From NCBI RefSeq assembly GCF_000826685.1, contig NZ_JROO01000021.1, positions 1 through 64,000 on the forward strand: 64,000 bases of DNA, written 5' to 3'. The notes beneath the pieces were generated by a model. It saw nothing but the letters and a program-made list of their open reading frames with translations, was not told where the DNA came from and did no database searches. This stretch comes from Streptomonospora alba. Its GTDB lineage: Bacteria; Actinomycetota; Actinomycetes; Streptosporangiales; Streptosporangiaceae. Made by a program: the position numbers and the translations under genes. Shown here piece by piece: positions 44,493 to 54,042 of the stretch (its first letter is position 1; every line of letters starts with the position of its first letter).

Positions 44493-45971
44493 TCAGCCGC
44501 GCGCGGCCACGGCCGCGGCGAAGCGGCGGCCGCGGTCCTTGTAGTCGGTGAACATGTCCATCGAGGCCGCCGCGGGCGCCAGCAGCACGGTGTCGCCGGG
44601 ACGGGCCAGGCCGGCCGCCGCCGCCACGACCTCGGGCATGGCGTCGTCGCCGAGCGCGCCGATCTCCACCACCTCGGCGCCGGGGGCGTAGCGGGCCAGG
44701 GCCTCGCGCAGCGGCTCGCGGTCGCGGCCCATCAGCACCGCCGCGCGCAGCCGCGGCGCGGCCTCGCGCACCAGGTCCTCGACCTCGGCGCCCTTGAGCA
44801 GTCCGCCGGCCACCCACACCACCGACGCGAACGCCGAGAGCGCGGCTGCGGCCGCGTGCGGGTTGGTGGCCTTGGAATCGTCGACGTAGTCCACGCCGGC
44901 CACCGAGCCCAACCGGGCCATGCGGTGGGGTTCGGGCGCGAACGCGGCCAGCCCCGCACGCACCGCCGCGGGCGCCGCCCCCACCGAGCGGGCCAGCGCG
45001 GCCGCGGCCAGCGCGTTGGCCACGTTGTGCGGTGCCGCAGGCACCACGTCGGCCAGCCCGGCCAGCTCCTCGGCACCGCTGTGGGGGTCGGCCACGAACG
45101 CGCGGTCGACCAGCAGGTCCTCGACCACGCCGAGCTGTCCGGCGCGCGGGGTGGCCAGGGTGAACCCGTGCAGCGGGGTGCCGGGGTCGCCGGCGGTCTC
45201 GGCCAGGTGGCTGGACCACGGGTCGTCGGCGTTGGCCACGCGCAGCGTGCCGGGCGCGTAGATGCGGCCCTTGGCTAGAGCATAGGGCTCCAGGCCGCCG
45301 TGCCAGTCGAGGTGGTCGGGGGCCACGTTGAGCACGGCCGCGGCGTGGGGGGCGATGGTGGAGGACCAGTGCAGCTGGAAGCTGGACAGCTCCACGGCCA
45401 GCAGCGCGGGGGCGGGATCGGACTCGCCGGGCAGCGCGGCCTCGACGACGGGTGTCCCGACGTTGCCCACGGCCACGGCGTCGCGGCCGTCGGCGCGCAG
45501 CATGGCCTCCAGCATGCGCACCGTGGTGGTCTTGCCGTTGGTGCCGGTGACGGCCAGCCACCGCTGGCCGGCCGGGCGAAGCCGCCAGGCCAGCTCCACG
45601 TCGCCGATGACCTCGATCCCGGCCTCGCCCGCCTGGACCAGCAGGGGCGCGTCGGGGCGCCAGCCGGGCGAGGTGACGACCAGGTCGGTGCCCTCGGGCA
45701 GGGTGTGTTCGCCCAGCAGGACGCGGGCGCCCTCGGCACGCAGGCGGCGGGCGGTTTCGAGGGTCGCGTCGTCCTCGCGGGCGTCGACGACGCTCACCCG
45801 AGCGCCGTGGGCCAGCAGGACGCGGGCCACCGGAGGCCCGGAGACCCCGAGCCCGGCCACGCATACGGGGCGGTCCTTCAGGGCAGCGCCGAAAGCGGGG
45901 TCGGCGGGGGCGCCGCTGGGAGCGGGCGTCGGCGCGGGGCTGCCGTCGGCCGGGGTCAACGGGGCATCCAT
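44493..45971 (-). CDS. murD: UDP-MurNAc-L-Ala--D-Glu ligase MurD
   Basis: A 492-aa Mur ligase. Motifs: VCVAGLGVSGPPVARVLLAHGARV, VTGTNGKTTTVRMLEAMLRADG (P-loop), ELSSFQLHW, LNVAPDHLDWHGG, YVDDSKATNPHAAAAAL and LLAPAAASMDMF. The ATG overlaps the end of mraY by 16 bp. The first ~30 residues are an Ala/Pro-rich extension. Confidence 0.96.
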   Translation of the reverse strand: MDAPLTPADGSPAPTPAPSGAPADPAFGAALKDRPVCVAGLGVSGPPVARVLLAHGARVSVVDAREDDATLETARRLRAEGARVLLGEHTLPEGTDLVVTSPGWRPDAPLLVQAGEAGIEVIGDVELAWRLRPAGQRWLAVTGTNGKTTTVRMLEAMLRADGRDAVAVGNVGTPVVEAALPGESDPAPALLAVELSSFQLHWSSTIAPHAAAVLNVAPDHLDWHGGLEPYALAKGRIYAPGTLRVANADDPWSSHLAETAGDPGTPLHGFTLATPRAGQLGVVEDLLVDRAFVADPHSGAEELAGLADVVPAAPHNVANALAAAALARSVGAAPAAVRAGLAAFAPEPHRMARLGSVAGVDYVDDSKATNPHAAAAALSAFASVVWVAGGLLKGAEVEDLVREAAPRLRAAVLMGRDREPLREALARYAPGAEVVEIGALGDDAMPEVVAAAAGLARPGDTVLLAPAAASMDMFTDYKDRGRRFAAAVAARG

Positions 45972-47011
45972 TCCAGATAGAAGAGGCCGATGCCCACGCC
46001 CACCATCAGCCCCTGGATGATCCAGAAGCGGATGACGATCGTGGTCTCGGCCCAGCCTTTGAGTTCGAAGTGGTGCTGAATCGGCGCCATGCGGAAGATG
46101 CGTTTGCCGGTCAGTCTGAAGGAGCTGATCTGCACCATCACCGACATGGTGATGAGCACGAACAGGCCGCCGATGACCAACAGCAGAAGCTGGGTGCGGG
46201 TGGTGATGGCCAACCCCACGATGAGCCCGCCCAAGGCCAGCGACCCGGTGTCGCCCATGAAGATCTTGGCGGGCGGGGCGTTGTACCACAGGAAGCCGAT
46301 GCACCCGCCCAGACAGGCGGCGGCGACCACCGCCAGGTCCAGCGGGTCGCGCACGGGGTAGCAGCTGGGGGCCAGGTAGGCCACGCAGCTCTGGCGCAGC
46401 TGCCAGTTGCCGATGATGACGTAGGCGACCAGCGAGAGGATCATCGCGCCGGTGGCCAGACCGTCCAGGCCGTCGGTGAGGTTGACGGCGTTGGAGAAGC
46501 CCACGATGAGGAACAGCGCCCAGGCCACGAAGACGATCAGCAGCAGCGGCGGCCCGAAGTCGCGCAGGAACGACAGCTGCGGCGAGGCGGGGGTGTAGCC
46601 GTAACCGTTGGGGAACTGGGTCACGCCCACGGCGAACCCGGCTCCGATGACGGTCTGCCCCAGCATCTTGGCACCGCTGCGCAGGCCCAGGCTGCGCCGC
46701 TTGTAGATCTTGATGAAGTCGTCGAGGAAGCCGACGGTGCCCATGCCCACGAACAGGAACATCACCAGCAGGCCCGAGACCGTGGGCCGCGTCATCAGCA
46801 CCAGGTGCGAGGCGAAGTAGCCGATGATCGCGCCCACGATGATGACGATGCCGCCCATCGTGGGCGTGCCCTGCTTGGTCTTGTGGCCCTCGGGGCCGTC
46901 GTCGCGGACCTCCTGGCCGAACTTCAACCGGAACAGCAGCCGGATCACCAGCGGCATGATCAGCAGCGAGACGAGCAGTGACAGGCCCGCCGCGACAAGA
47001 ATGCCGGTCAC
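45956..47011 (-). CDS. mraY: Phospho-MurNAc-pentapeptide transferase MraY
   Basis: A 351-aa ten-helix membrane enzyme that transfers phospho-MurNAc-pentapeptide to undecaprenyl phosphate, giving lipid I. Signatures: GHKTKQGTPTMGGI, FLDDFIKI, FSNAVNLTDGLDGLATG and FMGDTGSLALGG, with the catalytic aspartates, and RMAPIQHHFELKGW. GTG start overlaps the murF stop (GTGA). Confidence 0.97.
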   Translation of the reverse strand: MTGILVAAGLSLLVSLLIMPLVIRLLFRLKFGQEVRDDGPEGHKTKQGTPTMGGIVIIVGAIIGYFASHLVLMTRPTVSGLLVMFLFVGMGTVGFLDDFIKIYKRRSLGLRSGAKMLGQTVIGAGFAVGVTQFPNGYGYTPASPQLSFLRDFGPPLLLIVFVAWALFLIVGFSNAVNLTDGLDGLATGAMILSLVAYVIIGNWQLRQSCVAYLAPSCYPVRDPLDLAVVAAACLGGCIGFLWYNAPPAKIFMGDTGSLALGGLIVGLAITTRTQLLLLVIGGLFVLITMSVMVQISSFRLTGKRIFRMAPIQHHFELKGWAETTIVIRFWIIQGLMVGVGIGLFYLEWMPR

Positions 47012-48462
47012 TTGGCGTCCTCCCCGGACATCTCCCCGGCCGGCTGAGCGGGCGGCGCGCCCTCCGTCAGCTCCTCGGCGACCTTCTCCAGCCCTGCCAC
47101 GCGCGATCCCTTCACCATGACGACGTCTGCCCCGCGCAATCGCGCGCGCAGGGCCGCGGTCGCCTCGTCGGCGTCGCGGACCCGCACCACCTCCCCGTCC
47201 CATCCGGGTTCGGCACCGGCGCCCTCGGCCATGGGCCCGGCCTCCTCCCCGACGACCACCAGCGTGCGCACGCCGCTGCGGGCCGCCATCGCTCCGGCGC
47301 GTCGGTGCTCCTCGACCGAGGTCTCCCCCAGCTCGGCCATGACGCCCAGCACCGCGTGGGTGCCGCGCCCGTCCCGGCCGCCGAACGCCTCCAGAGTGCT
47401 CAGCGCCGCGGCGACGGACTCGGGGTTGGCGTTGTAGGCGTCGTTGACGACGGTGACGCCGTCGGGGGCCTCGGTGACCTCCATCCGCCACCGGCTGCGC
47501 GGGCCGGCCTCGGCCAGCGCGGCGGCGATCTCCGCGGGGTCCATTCCCGTCTCGGCGGCGACGGCGGCCACCGCCAGGGCGTTGTGCACCTGGTGGGCGC
47601 CGACCAGCGCGAGTCGTACCGGGGCGGAGCGCTCGCCGATGCGCAGGGTGAAGCCGGCCCGCCCGGAGGCGTCGAGCTCGACGTCCTCGGCTCGCACGTG
47701 TGCGTCGGGAGCCAGGCCGTAGGAGACCACGCGGGCGGCGGTGCGCTCGGCCATGGCGATGACGGCGTCGTCGTCGGCGTTGAGCACCGCGACGCCGCCC
47801 TGGGCCGCCGAGGGCAGCGCCTCGACCAGTTCGCCCTTGGCGCGGGCGATGGCCTCGCGGCTGCCGAACTCGCCGACGTGGGCGCTGCCGACGTTGAGCA
47901 CCACGCCGATGCGCGGCGGGGCGATGTCGCACAGGTGGGCGATGTGGCCGATCCCGCGGGCAGCCACCTCCAGCACGATGAACCGGGTCTGGGAGTCGGC
48001 GCGCAGCACGGTCAGCGGATGGCCGATCTCGTTGTTGTACGAGCCCGACGGCGCGACGGTGGGGCCGAGGCGGTCCAGGACCTGGGCCATCATGTCCTTG
48101 GTCGTGGTCTTGCCGGAGGAGCCGGTGATCCCGACGACGTCCGCGCCGGTCAGCTCGCCGGTCACGGCCCGGGCCAGGCGCCCGAGGGCTGCGATCACCC
48201 CCTCGTCGCCTCCGTCGGTGAGCAACTGCGGCGCCGCGACCGGCCGGGATCCCAGGACCGCCGCGGCGCCCGCGGCGACAGCGGACCGGGCGAAGTCGTG
48301 CCCGTCGACGCGTTCGCCGCCGAGGGCGACGAACAACGAGCCGGGTTCGCAACGCCGGGAGTCGATGACGACGGGTCCGAACACGACGTCGCTTGGACGC
48401 GCCGGTCCGCTTATTCGGGATTGGGTGATCTCAGCGATCCGATCGAGCGTCAGCGCGATCAA
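47008..48462 (-). CDS. murF: UDP-MurNAc-tripeptide--D-Ala-D-Ala ligase MurF
   Basis: A 484-aa Mur ligase completing the pentapeptide. Motifs: VVIDSRRCEPGSLFVAL, VVGITGSSGKTTTKDMMAQVL, SYNNEIGHPLTVL and VVNDAYNANPESV. I place the start at TTG 48462, which has GAGGAG at the right distance and gives IALTLDRIAEIT, the usual N-terminus. GTG at 48468 lies directly on the ribosome-binding site. Confidence 0.95.
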   Translation of the reverse strand: MIALTLDRIAEITQSRISGPARPSDVVFGPVVIDSRRCEPGSLFVALGGERVDGHDFARSAVAAGAAAVLGSRPVAAPQLLTDGGDEGVIAALGRLARAVTGELTGADVVGITGSSGKTTTKDMMAQVLDRLGPTVAPSGSYNNEIGHPLTVLRADSQTRFIVLEVAARGIGHIAHLCDIAPPRIGVVLNVGSAHVGEFGSREAIARAKGELVEALPSAAQGGVAVLNADDDAVIAMAERTAARVVSYGLAPDAHVRAEDVELDASGRAGFTLRIGERSAPVRLALVGAHQVHNALAVAAVAAETGMDPAEIAAALAEAGPRSRWRMEVTEAPDGVTVVNDAYNANPESVAAALSTLEAFGGRDGRGTHAVLGVMAELGETSVEEHRRAGAMAARSGVRTLVVVGEEAGPMAEGAGAEPGWDGEVVRVRDADEATAALRARLRGADVVMVKGSRVAGLEKVAEELTEGAPPAQPAGEMSGEDAK

Positions 48463-48829
48463 ATCCACTCCTCATGTCTGGCCCGGCCCATTGCGCCACG
48501 GGGCGCCTCGACCAGGGCGACGGCGCGGTTGTCAGGGGATGGCGCGCTCCGTCGCCCCCGAGGCGGCGAGGATACGCCGCGGGCCGGGCTGCGATTGCCG
48601 GACCTACCTTAGAACATTTGATTGCCCGCGTTGTGCGCAGACCGGGCTGGTCGGCCGTGCCGCGGGCCCGCTGATGCGCGGGTCCGCGGCGCGGCCCCCG
48701 CGGCGCCCCTGGTTCGGCGTGCCGCGAAGACCGCCGCCCCGCCCTCTGCGGGATGCGGCGACTCAGGCCTGTGACCTGCCTGCGCCCGCGTGTGCATGGC
48801 TCGTCCGTGCGTGGTGGCGCCCTCCTGCC
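48463..48829. other. murE-murF intergenic region with possible internal promoter
   Basis: 367 bp, exceptional in a cluster otherwise joined by overlaps. A short AT-richer patch on the minus strand (48630-48605) contains TAAGGT (48611-48606) as a candidate -10 for murF, without a good -35. No gene is supported. Confidence 0.4.
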
Positions 48830-50425
48830 TCAGTGGGCGGTGCGCCGCCGCAGCGCGGACAGCAGCACGTCGTGGTCGTCGAAGGGCAGAACCTCGCCGG
48901 CGACGTACTGGCCGGTCTCGTGGCCCTTGCCGGCCACCACCACGACGTCCCCGGGGCCGGCGCGGCGCACCGCGAGCTCGATGGCCTCGGCGCGGTCGGG
49001 CTCGACGGTGACGCGGGCGCGCTGGTCCCGCGGCACCTTGGCGACGCCGTCGAGCATGGCGCCGACGATCTCGACCGGATCCTCGGTGCGCGGGTTGTCG
49101 TCGGTGATGACCAGGGTGTCGGCGAGGCGGGCCGCGGCCTCGCCCATCAGCGGGCGCTTGGCCCGGTCGCGGTCGCCGCCGCAGCCCAGGACCATGGTCA
49201 CCCGGCCCTTGGTGATGCCGCGCAGCGCGGTCAGCACCGCCTCGATCGCCCCGGGCTTGTGCGAGTAGTCCACGACCGCGGTGAAGTCCTGGCCGGCGTC
49301 GACGCGCTCCATGCGCCCCGGCACGCCCCCGGAGGCGGCCACGCCCTCGATGGCGGTGTGCAACGGGATACCGGCCTCGACCAGGCCCACGATCGCGGCC
49401 AGGGCGTTGGCGACGTTGAAGGCGCCGGGCAGCGCCACCGAGGCGTCGGCGCGCATGCCGCCCGGCCCGGCGATGCGGAAGGTGCTGCCCTGGGCGCCCA
49501 GCTCGACGTCCTCGGCGCGCCAGTCGGCTTCCGCGTCGCCCTCGGTGGAGAAGGTGGTCACCGGCACGTCGCCGCGCACCCGGATCTGGTCGATGAGCAC
49601 CCGGCCGAAGCGGTCGTCGCTGTTGACCACCGCGATGCGGCAGTACTCGGGCGTGAACAGCCGCGCTTTGGCGTCGAAGTAGTCGCGCAGGTCGCGGTGG
49701 AAGTCCAGGTGGTCCTGGGAGAGGTTGGTGAACACGGCCACGTCGTAGTGCGTTCCGCCGACCCGGCCCAGGGCCAGGGCGTGGCTGGAGACCTCCATGG
49801 CCCCGGCGGCGACGCCCTCGTCGCGCATGCGGCCGAAGAGGCCGTGCAGGTCGGTGGCCTCGGGCGTGGTCAGCGACGAGGCGACGCGCTCGCCGCCCAC
49901 GCGCATCTCGACGGTGCCGATGAGCCCGGTGGTCATCCCGGCGGCGCGCAGTCCCGAATCGACGAGGTAGGTCACGGTGGTCTTGCCGCTGGTGCCGGTG
50001 GTGCCGATCAGCAGCAGGTCGTCGCCGGGGTGCCCGTAGACCCAGGAGGCGACGCGGCCGAGTTCGGCCCGGGGATCGGCGACGGTGACCACGGGCAGCC
50101 GGGTGCCGGCGGCGCGGTCGTAGCCGGTGGGATCGGTCAGCACGGCCGCGGCTCCCGAGGCCGCGGCCTGGGCGGCGAAGTCGGCGCCGTGGGCGCGGCT
50201 GCCGGGCAGCGCGGCGTACAGGTCGCCGGGGCGCACGGCCCGCGAGTCGTGGGTGATCCCGCTGATCGCGGTGGCGCCGGGGCCGGCCGCCGGATCCCCA
50301 CCGTCGTGGGTGCCGCCGTCCTCGGCGGTCTCGACGTAGGTGACGAACGCGTCGGGGCCCAGCAGCCGAGCGAGCTCGGACAGCGGGCGGGGCTGGGTCT
50401 GGTCAGGTCGCATTACCGGTGGCAC
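48830..50425 (-). CDS. murE: UDP-MurNAc-tripeptide synthetase MurE (meso-DAP adding)
   Basis: A 531-aa Mur ligase. ITHDSRAVRPGDLYAALPG, IGTTGTSGKTTVTYLVDSGL and SSHALALGRVGG are family motifs, and DNPRTEDP carries the DNPR box that selects meso-diaminopimelate, so the wall should contain DAP. The first in-frame GTG at 50425 has TAACCT 6 nt upstream and no Shine-Dalgarno sequence; an ATG four codons later (50413) is an alternative. Confidence 0.96.
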   Translation of the reverse strand: MPPVMRPDQTQPRPLSELARLLGPDAFVTYVETAEDGGTHDGGDPAAGPGATAISGITHDSRAVRPGDLYAALPGSRAHGADFAAQAAASGAAAVLTDPTGYDRAAGTRLPVVTVADPRAELGRVASWVYGHPGDDLLLIGTTGTSGKTTVTYLVDSGLRAAGMTTGLIGTVEMRVGGERVASSLTTPEATDLHGLFGRMRDEGVAAGAMEVSSHALALGRVGGTHYDVAVFTNLSQDHLDFHRDLRDYFDAKARLFTPEYCRIAVVNSDDRFGRVLIDQIRVRGDVPVTTFSTEGDAEADWRAEDVELGAQGSTFRIAGPGGMRADASVALPGAFNVANALAAIVGLVEAGIPLHTAIEGVAASGGVPGRMERVDAGQDFTAVVDYSHKPGAIEAVLTALRGITKGRVTMVLGCGGDRDRAKRPLMGEAAARLADTLVITDDNPRTEDPVEIVGAMLDGVAKVPRDQRARVTVEPDRAEAIELAVRRAGPGDVVVVAGKGHETGQYVAGEVLPFDDHDVLLSALRRRTAH

Positions 50426-50437
50426 GTCGCGAGGTTA
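50425..50437 (-). promoter_or_regulatory. Candidate leaderless -10 of murE
   Basis: TAACCT (50437-50432, minus strand) ends 6 nt before the GTG start in the 78-bp ftsI-murE gap. No clear -35. Confidence 0.4.
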
Positions 50438-50503
50438 TCGGCTGTGGGCGCCGACGGGTAAATCCGCGCCGGTCGCGGTGCGGGGCGCCGCGGCCGGCAG
50501 GGC

Positions 50504-52456
50504 TCAGCCGTCACCGAAGAGGCGGATGTTGGGCGGCTCGGTCCCTGTGGGCGGGACCTTCTCCGACTTCAGCGCGAAGGACATGATGTCGGTGAACACG
50601 GGTGCGGCGGCCTCGCTTCCGTAGTACTCGTCCTTGGGGTCGTGCAGCACCACCTGCACCACCAGTTCGGGGTCGTCGGCGGGCGCGAAGCCGACGAACA
50701 TCGAGGTGTGACCGTCGTAGTCGCCGGTCTCGGGGTTGACCCGGTTGGCCGTGCCCGTCTTGCCGGCGACACGGTAGTTGGGGATCTGAGCGGACTCGGC
50801 GGTGCCGTGCTCGCCGGTGACGGCCTCCAGCATCCGGGTGAGCTCCTCGGCGGTTTCGGCGCTGACGACCCGCTCGCGCGGCGGCTCGTCGGATGCCTCG
50901 AACCCGCCGTCCTCGCCGACGGTTCCGGAGACGAGGGTGGGTTCCACCCGGACTCCGCCGTTGGCGATGGTGGCGTAGACGCTGGCCATCTGGGCGGCGT
51001 TGACCGAGAGGCCTTGTCCGAAGGAGATGGAGGGCAGCTGGGTGCCCCACCAGTCGTCGGGGTCGGCGAGGATGCCGGCGTTCTCGCCGGGCAGGTCCAG
51101 CCCGGTGGGCTCGCCGAAGCCGAACTTGCGCAGGTAGTCGTGGAGCCTCTGGGCGCCGAGCTGCTGCCCGACCTTGATGGTGCCGACGTTGCTGGACTGG
51201 GCGAGGATCCCGTTGAGGGTCAGGTTCTGGGTCTTGTGGAAGTGGTCGTCCTTGAACCTGCGGTCGTGGATCTGCACCGAGTAGGGGACCTTGTAGACGC
51301 GCTCGGGGGTCGTCAGGCCCTCTTCCAAGGCCCCGGCCAGGGTGATGACCTTGTTGGTGCTGCCGGGCTCGAAGGCGTCGGCCACGGCGCCGTTGGCGCG
51401 GTCGTCGGCGGAGTAGTCGCTGTAGTCGGACTGGTCGTAGCTGGGGTAGTCGGCCATGGCCAGCACCTCGCCGTTGGGGCGCATGACGATCGCGCTGGCG
51501 CCTGCGGCGTCGAGCTCCTCGGCGCGCTCGGCCAGCGCCTGCGAGGCGTGCCATTGGATGTCGCGCTCCAGGGTCAGGCGGACGTCCTTGCCGGGCACCG
51601 GCTCCTGGGCCAGCCCCTCGGCCATGGGGATCCGGACGCCCCCGGCACCCATCTCGACCTGCTGCTTTCCGGGCTCGCCGGCCAGGGTGCCGTCCATGAT
51701 GCCCTCGAGCCCTTCGAGACCGTGGCCGTCGGCCCCGGTGAAGCCGACGAGGTCGGCGGCGCCGGTCTCGTCGGGGTAGACGCGCTTGTAGTCGGTCAGC
51801 GCGCCCACGCCGCTGAGGCCGAGCTCCTCCATGGCCTTCCAGTCCTCGGGCGCCACCTTCTCGGCGACGACCTCGTAGCGGCGGGGTTCGGCGTCGACCT
51901 TGCGGGCCACCTCGGAGCGGTCCAGGTCGAAGCGCCGGGTCAGCTCGTCGACGAGCCGGTCGCGCTCGTCGTCGCGCACCGCCACCGGATCGACGAAGAC
52001 GGTGCGCGCCTCCACCGAGAGGGCGAGGGCGTCGCCGGAGGAGTCGGTGATATCGCCGCGCGTGGTGGGGATGTCGATGCTCTTCAGGCGCATGTCCTCG
52101 GCGGCGGCGGCGTATTCGGGGGCGTCGATGGCCTGGATCTGGACCAGGCGGCCGGCGAAGACCAGCAGGATGACGCCCATGAGGATCCCGGCGGTGTTGA
52201 GGCGGCGCCGGGGGTTGCCGCGCCTGACGGGGCGGCGCGGCGGCGGGTTCGTCCCCCCGCCGCCTCCGGGGCGCCGAGGCGGCGGTCCCGAGCGGGGGCG
52301 GCGGGGCGGCGGCGTCTCCCGTGCCGGACGGCGGCCCTCGCTGCCGCGCGGCCGAGCCTGGCGGTCGCGCGGTGCGGGGCCGCGGCCGGAGCGGGGCGAG
52401 GAGCCGGGTCGACGCGGGTCGCGGGAGCGGCCGTCGCGGGACGAACTCAACTGCAC
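50504..52456 (-). CDS. ftsI: Septal transpeptidase FtsI (PBP3 class)
   Basis: A 650-aa class B penicillin-binding protein. After a ~85-residue cytoplasmic tail extremely rich in Arg, Pro and Gly, there is one membrane helix (LNTAGILMGVILLVFAG), a PBP dimerisation domain and a transpeptidase domain with EPGSTNK (SxxK nucleophile), SSN and KTGTA. It crosslinks septal peptidoglycan with FtsW. The long basic tail is notable compared with E. coli FtsI. Confidence 0.96.
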   Translation of the reverse strand: MQLSSSRDGRSRDPRRPGSSPRSGRGPAPRDRQARPRGSEGRRPARETPPPRRPRSGPPPRRPGGGGGTNPPPRRPVRRGNPRRRLNTAGILMGVILLVFAGRLVQIQAIDAPEYAAAAEDMRLKSIDIPTTRGDITDSSGDALALSVEARTVFVDPVAVRDDERDRLVDELTRRFDLDRSEVARKVDAEPRRYEVVAEKVAPEDWKAMEELGLSGVGALTDYKRVYPDETGAADLVGFTGADGHGLEGLEGIMDGTLAGEPGKQQVEMGAGGVRIPMAEGLAQEPVPGKDVRLTLERDIQWHASQALAERAEELDAAGASAIVMRPNGEVLAMADYPSYDQSDYSDYSADDRANGAVADAFEPGSTNKVITLAGALEEGLTTPERVYKVPYSVQIHDRRFKDDHFHKTQNLTLNGILAQSSNVGTIKVGQQLGAQRLHDYLRKFGFGEPTGLDLPGENAGILADPDDWWGTQLPSISFGQGLSVNAAQMASVYATIANGGVRVEPTLVSGTVGEDGGFEASDEPPRERVVSAETAEELTRMLEAVTGEHGTAESAQIPNYRVAGKTGTANRVNPETGDYDGHTSMFVGFAPADDPELVVQVVLHDPKDEYYGSEAAAPVFTDIMSFALKSEKVPPTGTEPPNIRLFGDG

Positions 52457-52514
52457 CCCCCGCGGCCGGGACCGGCCGGGCGACGGAGGCGCGCACGGGA
52501 GCGGCGGCGGGGGC

Positions 52515-53000
52515 TCATCGCGAACCCGCTTCGGGCTGGGCGCCGGTGCCGGGCAGGCCGGACGGGGCGCCGCCCTCGTCGCCGGTGACGCGGCGCTCGT
52601 CCAGATCCAGGAACAGCGGCGCCTGGCCGGGCTCCATTCCCATCTCCTCGGCTTCGTCGGCGATGCGCTCGGAGGACTCCAGGTGGACGACCTCCTCGCG
52701 AAGCGCCTCCTCCTCGTGAGCCAGCTTCTCGTTGCTCGTCTGGAGCTCGCTGATGGTGAAGGAGTCGGCCACCAGTACGGTGCGCAGCGCCAGCAGGCTG
52801 ATCAGCGCGCCGCCGAGCAGGCCCAGCACCAGCAGGACGAAGGGCATGCGCGGCGCGCGTACCGCGGGGCGCGGCGCGGCCGCGGTACTGCGCCGGCGCG
52901 CCGGCGCCGGCGCGGTGCGCCGCGGCGCGGGCCTGCGCGCCGGAGGTGCCTTGGTGGCGGCGCGGGTGCGCCGGGCGCTCTCCTCGGTGGCGCTGCTCAT
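52515..53000 (-). CDS. ftsL: FtsL-like divisome protein
   Basis: A 161-aa bitopic protein: an Arg/Ala/Pro-rich cytoplasmic segment (residues 1-50), one helix (MPFVLLVLGLLGGALISLLAL) and an extracytoplasmic leucine-zipper-like coiled coil (ISELQTSNEKLAHEEEALREEVVHLESSERI). Identity rests on topology and position between rsmH and ftsI. The ATG at 53000 has GGGGAGGACC. Confidence 0.85.
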   Translation of the reverse strand: MSSATEESARRTRAATKAPPARRPAPRRTAPAPARRRSTAAAPRPAVRAPRMPFVLLVLGLLGGALISLLALRTVLVADSFTISELQTSNEKLAHEEEALREEVVHLESSERIADEAEEMGMEPGQAPLFLDLDERRVTGDEGGAPSGLPGTGAQPEAGSR

Positions 53001-53067
53001 CGTGGTCCTCCCCGCTGTGTCTCCCACTGGGTACGCGGCCGGACGGCGGCTGCCGTCCGCCGCGCGG

Positions 53068-54042
53068 TCATGGCCGGCGGATGCGCTCGGCTGCCCGCAG
53101 CCGCGCCGAGGCCGCCCGCGGATTGGCTTGGTTCTCGTCCTCTGCGGGGGATTCGGCGCCCCGGGTCAGCAGCCGCAGCTGAGGGCTGTGATCCGGCAGC
53201 GGGACCGGGAGGTCGGTCGGTGTGGTGTCGGTGGCCAGGTCTTGGAGGGTCCGCTTGGTGATGCGGTCCTCCAGTGAGTGGTAGGAGAGCACGGCGATAC
53301 GCCCGCCTACGGCGATGCGCTCCAGCGCGGCCGGCAGCGCGCGGGATAGGATCTCCAGTTCGGCGTTGACCTCGATGCGCAGCGCCTGGAAGGTGCGCTT
53401 GGCGGGGTTGCCGCCGGTGCGCCGGGTGGCGGCGGGGATCGCGTCGCGGACGAGGTCGGCGAGTGCGCGCGTGGAGTCGAGGGGCTCCGCTTCACGGCGG
53501 CGCGCGATGGCCTTGGCGATGCGCCCGGCGAAGCGCTCCTCGCCGTACTCGCGCAGGATGCGGGCCAGCTCGGCGACGGAGTAGGTGTTGACGACGTCGG
53601 CGGCGGTGCTGCCCTGGGTGCGGTCCATGCGCATGTCCAAGGGGGCCTCGTGGGAGTAGGCGAAGCCGCGCTGGGACTCGTCGAGCTGTGGCGAGGAGAC
53701 GCCGAGGTCGAGCAGGACGCCCTGGACCTCGCTCCGGCCGAGGTCGTCCAGGACGCCGGGGACGTCGTCGTATTCGGCGTGGACCAGCTCGACGCGGTCG
53801 CCGAAGGGCGCGAGCCGGCTGCGGCTGCGCTCCAGTGCGGTGGTGTCGCGGTCGACGCCGACGAGGTGCAGGCGGGGGTGGGCCTCCAATAGGGCGGCGG
53901 CGTGCCCGCCCAGGCCCAGGGTGCCGTCGACGAGGACGGCTCCGGGCTCGCTCAGGGCCGGTGAGAGCAGGTCGACGATGCGGCCGAGCATGACCGGCGT
54001 GTGGCCGGTTCCGGGCTCGTCGCCGATGTCCGCCATGAGCAC
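53068..54042 (-). CDS. rsmH: 16S rRNA m4C1402 methyltransferase RsmH (MraW)
   Basis: A 324-aa SAM-dependent methyltransferase. [78 protein letters not shown] and [13 protein letters not shown] are diagnostic. The GTG at 54042 is preceded by AGGAGGGGG at good spacing; the ATG two codons in is an alternative. Confidence 0.97.
   Translation of the reverse strand: MLMADIGDEPGTGHTPVMLGRIVDLLSPALSEPGAVLVDGTLGLGGHAAALLEAHPRLHLVGVDRDTTALERSRSRLAPFGDRVELVHAEYDDVPGVLDDLGRSEVQGVLLDLGVSSPQLDESQRGFAYSHEAPLDMRMDRTQGSTAADVVNTYSVAELARILREYGEERFAGRIAKAIARRREAEPLDSTRALADLVRDAIPAATRRTGGNPAKRTFQALRIEVNAELEILSRALPAALERIAVGGRIAVLSYHSLEDRITKRTLQDLATDTTPTDLPVPLPDHSPQLRLLTRGAESPAEDENQANPRAASARLRAAERIRRP

Noticed and set aside
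47741-50461. A 906-codon plus-strand frame across murE and the murE-murF gap
   Set aside because: Antisense shadow of murE/murF with Gly/His-rich low-complexity translation.
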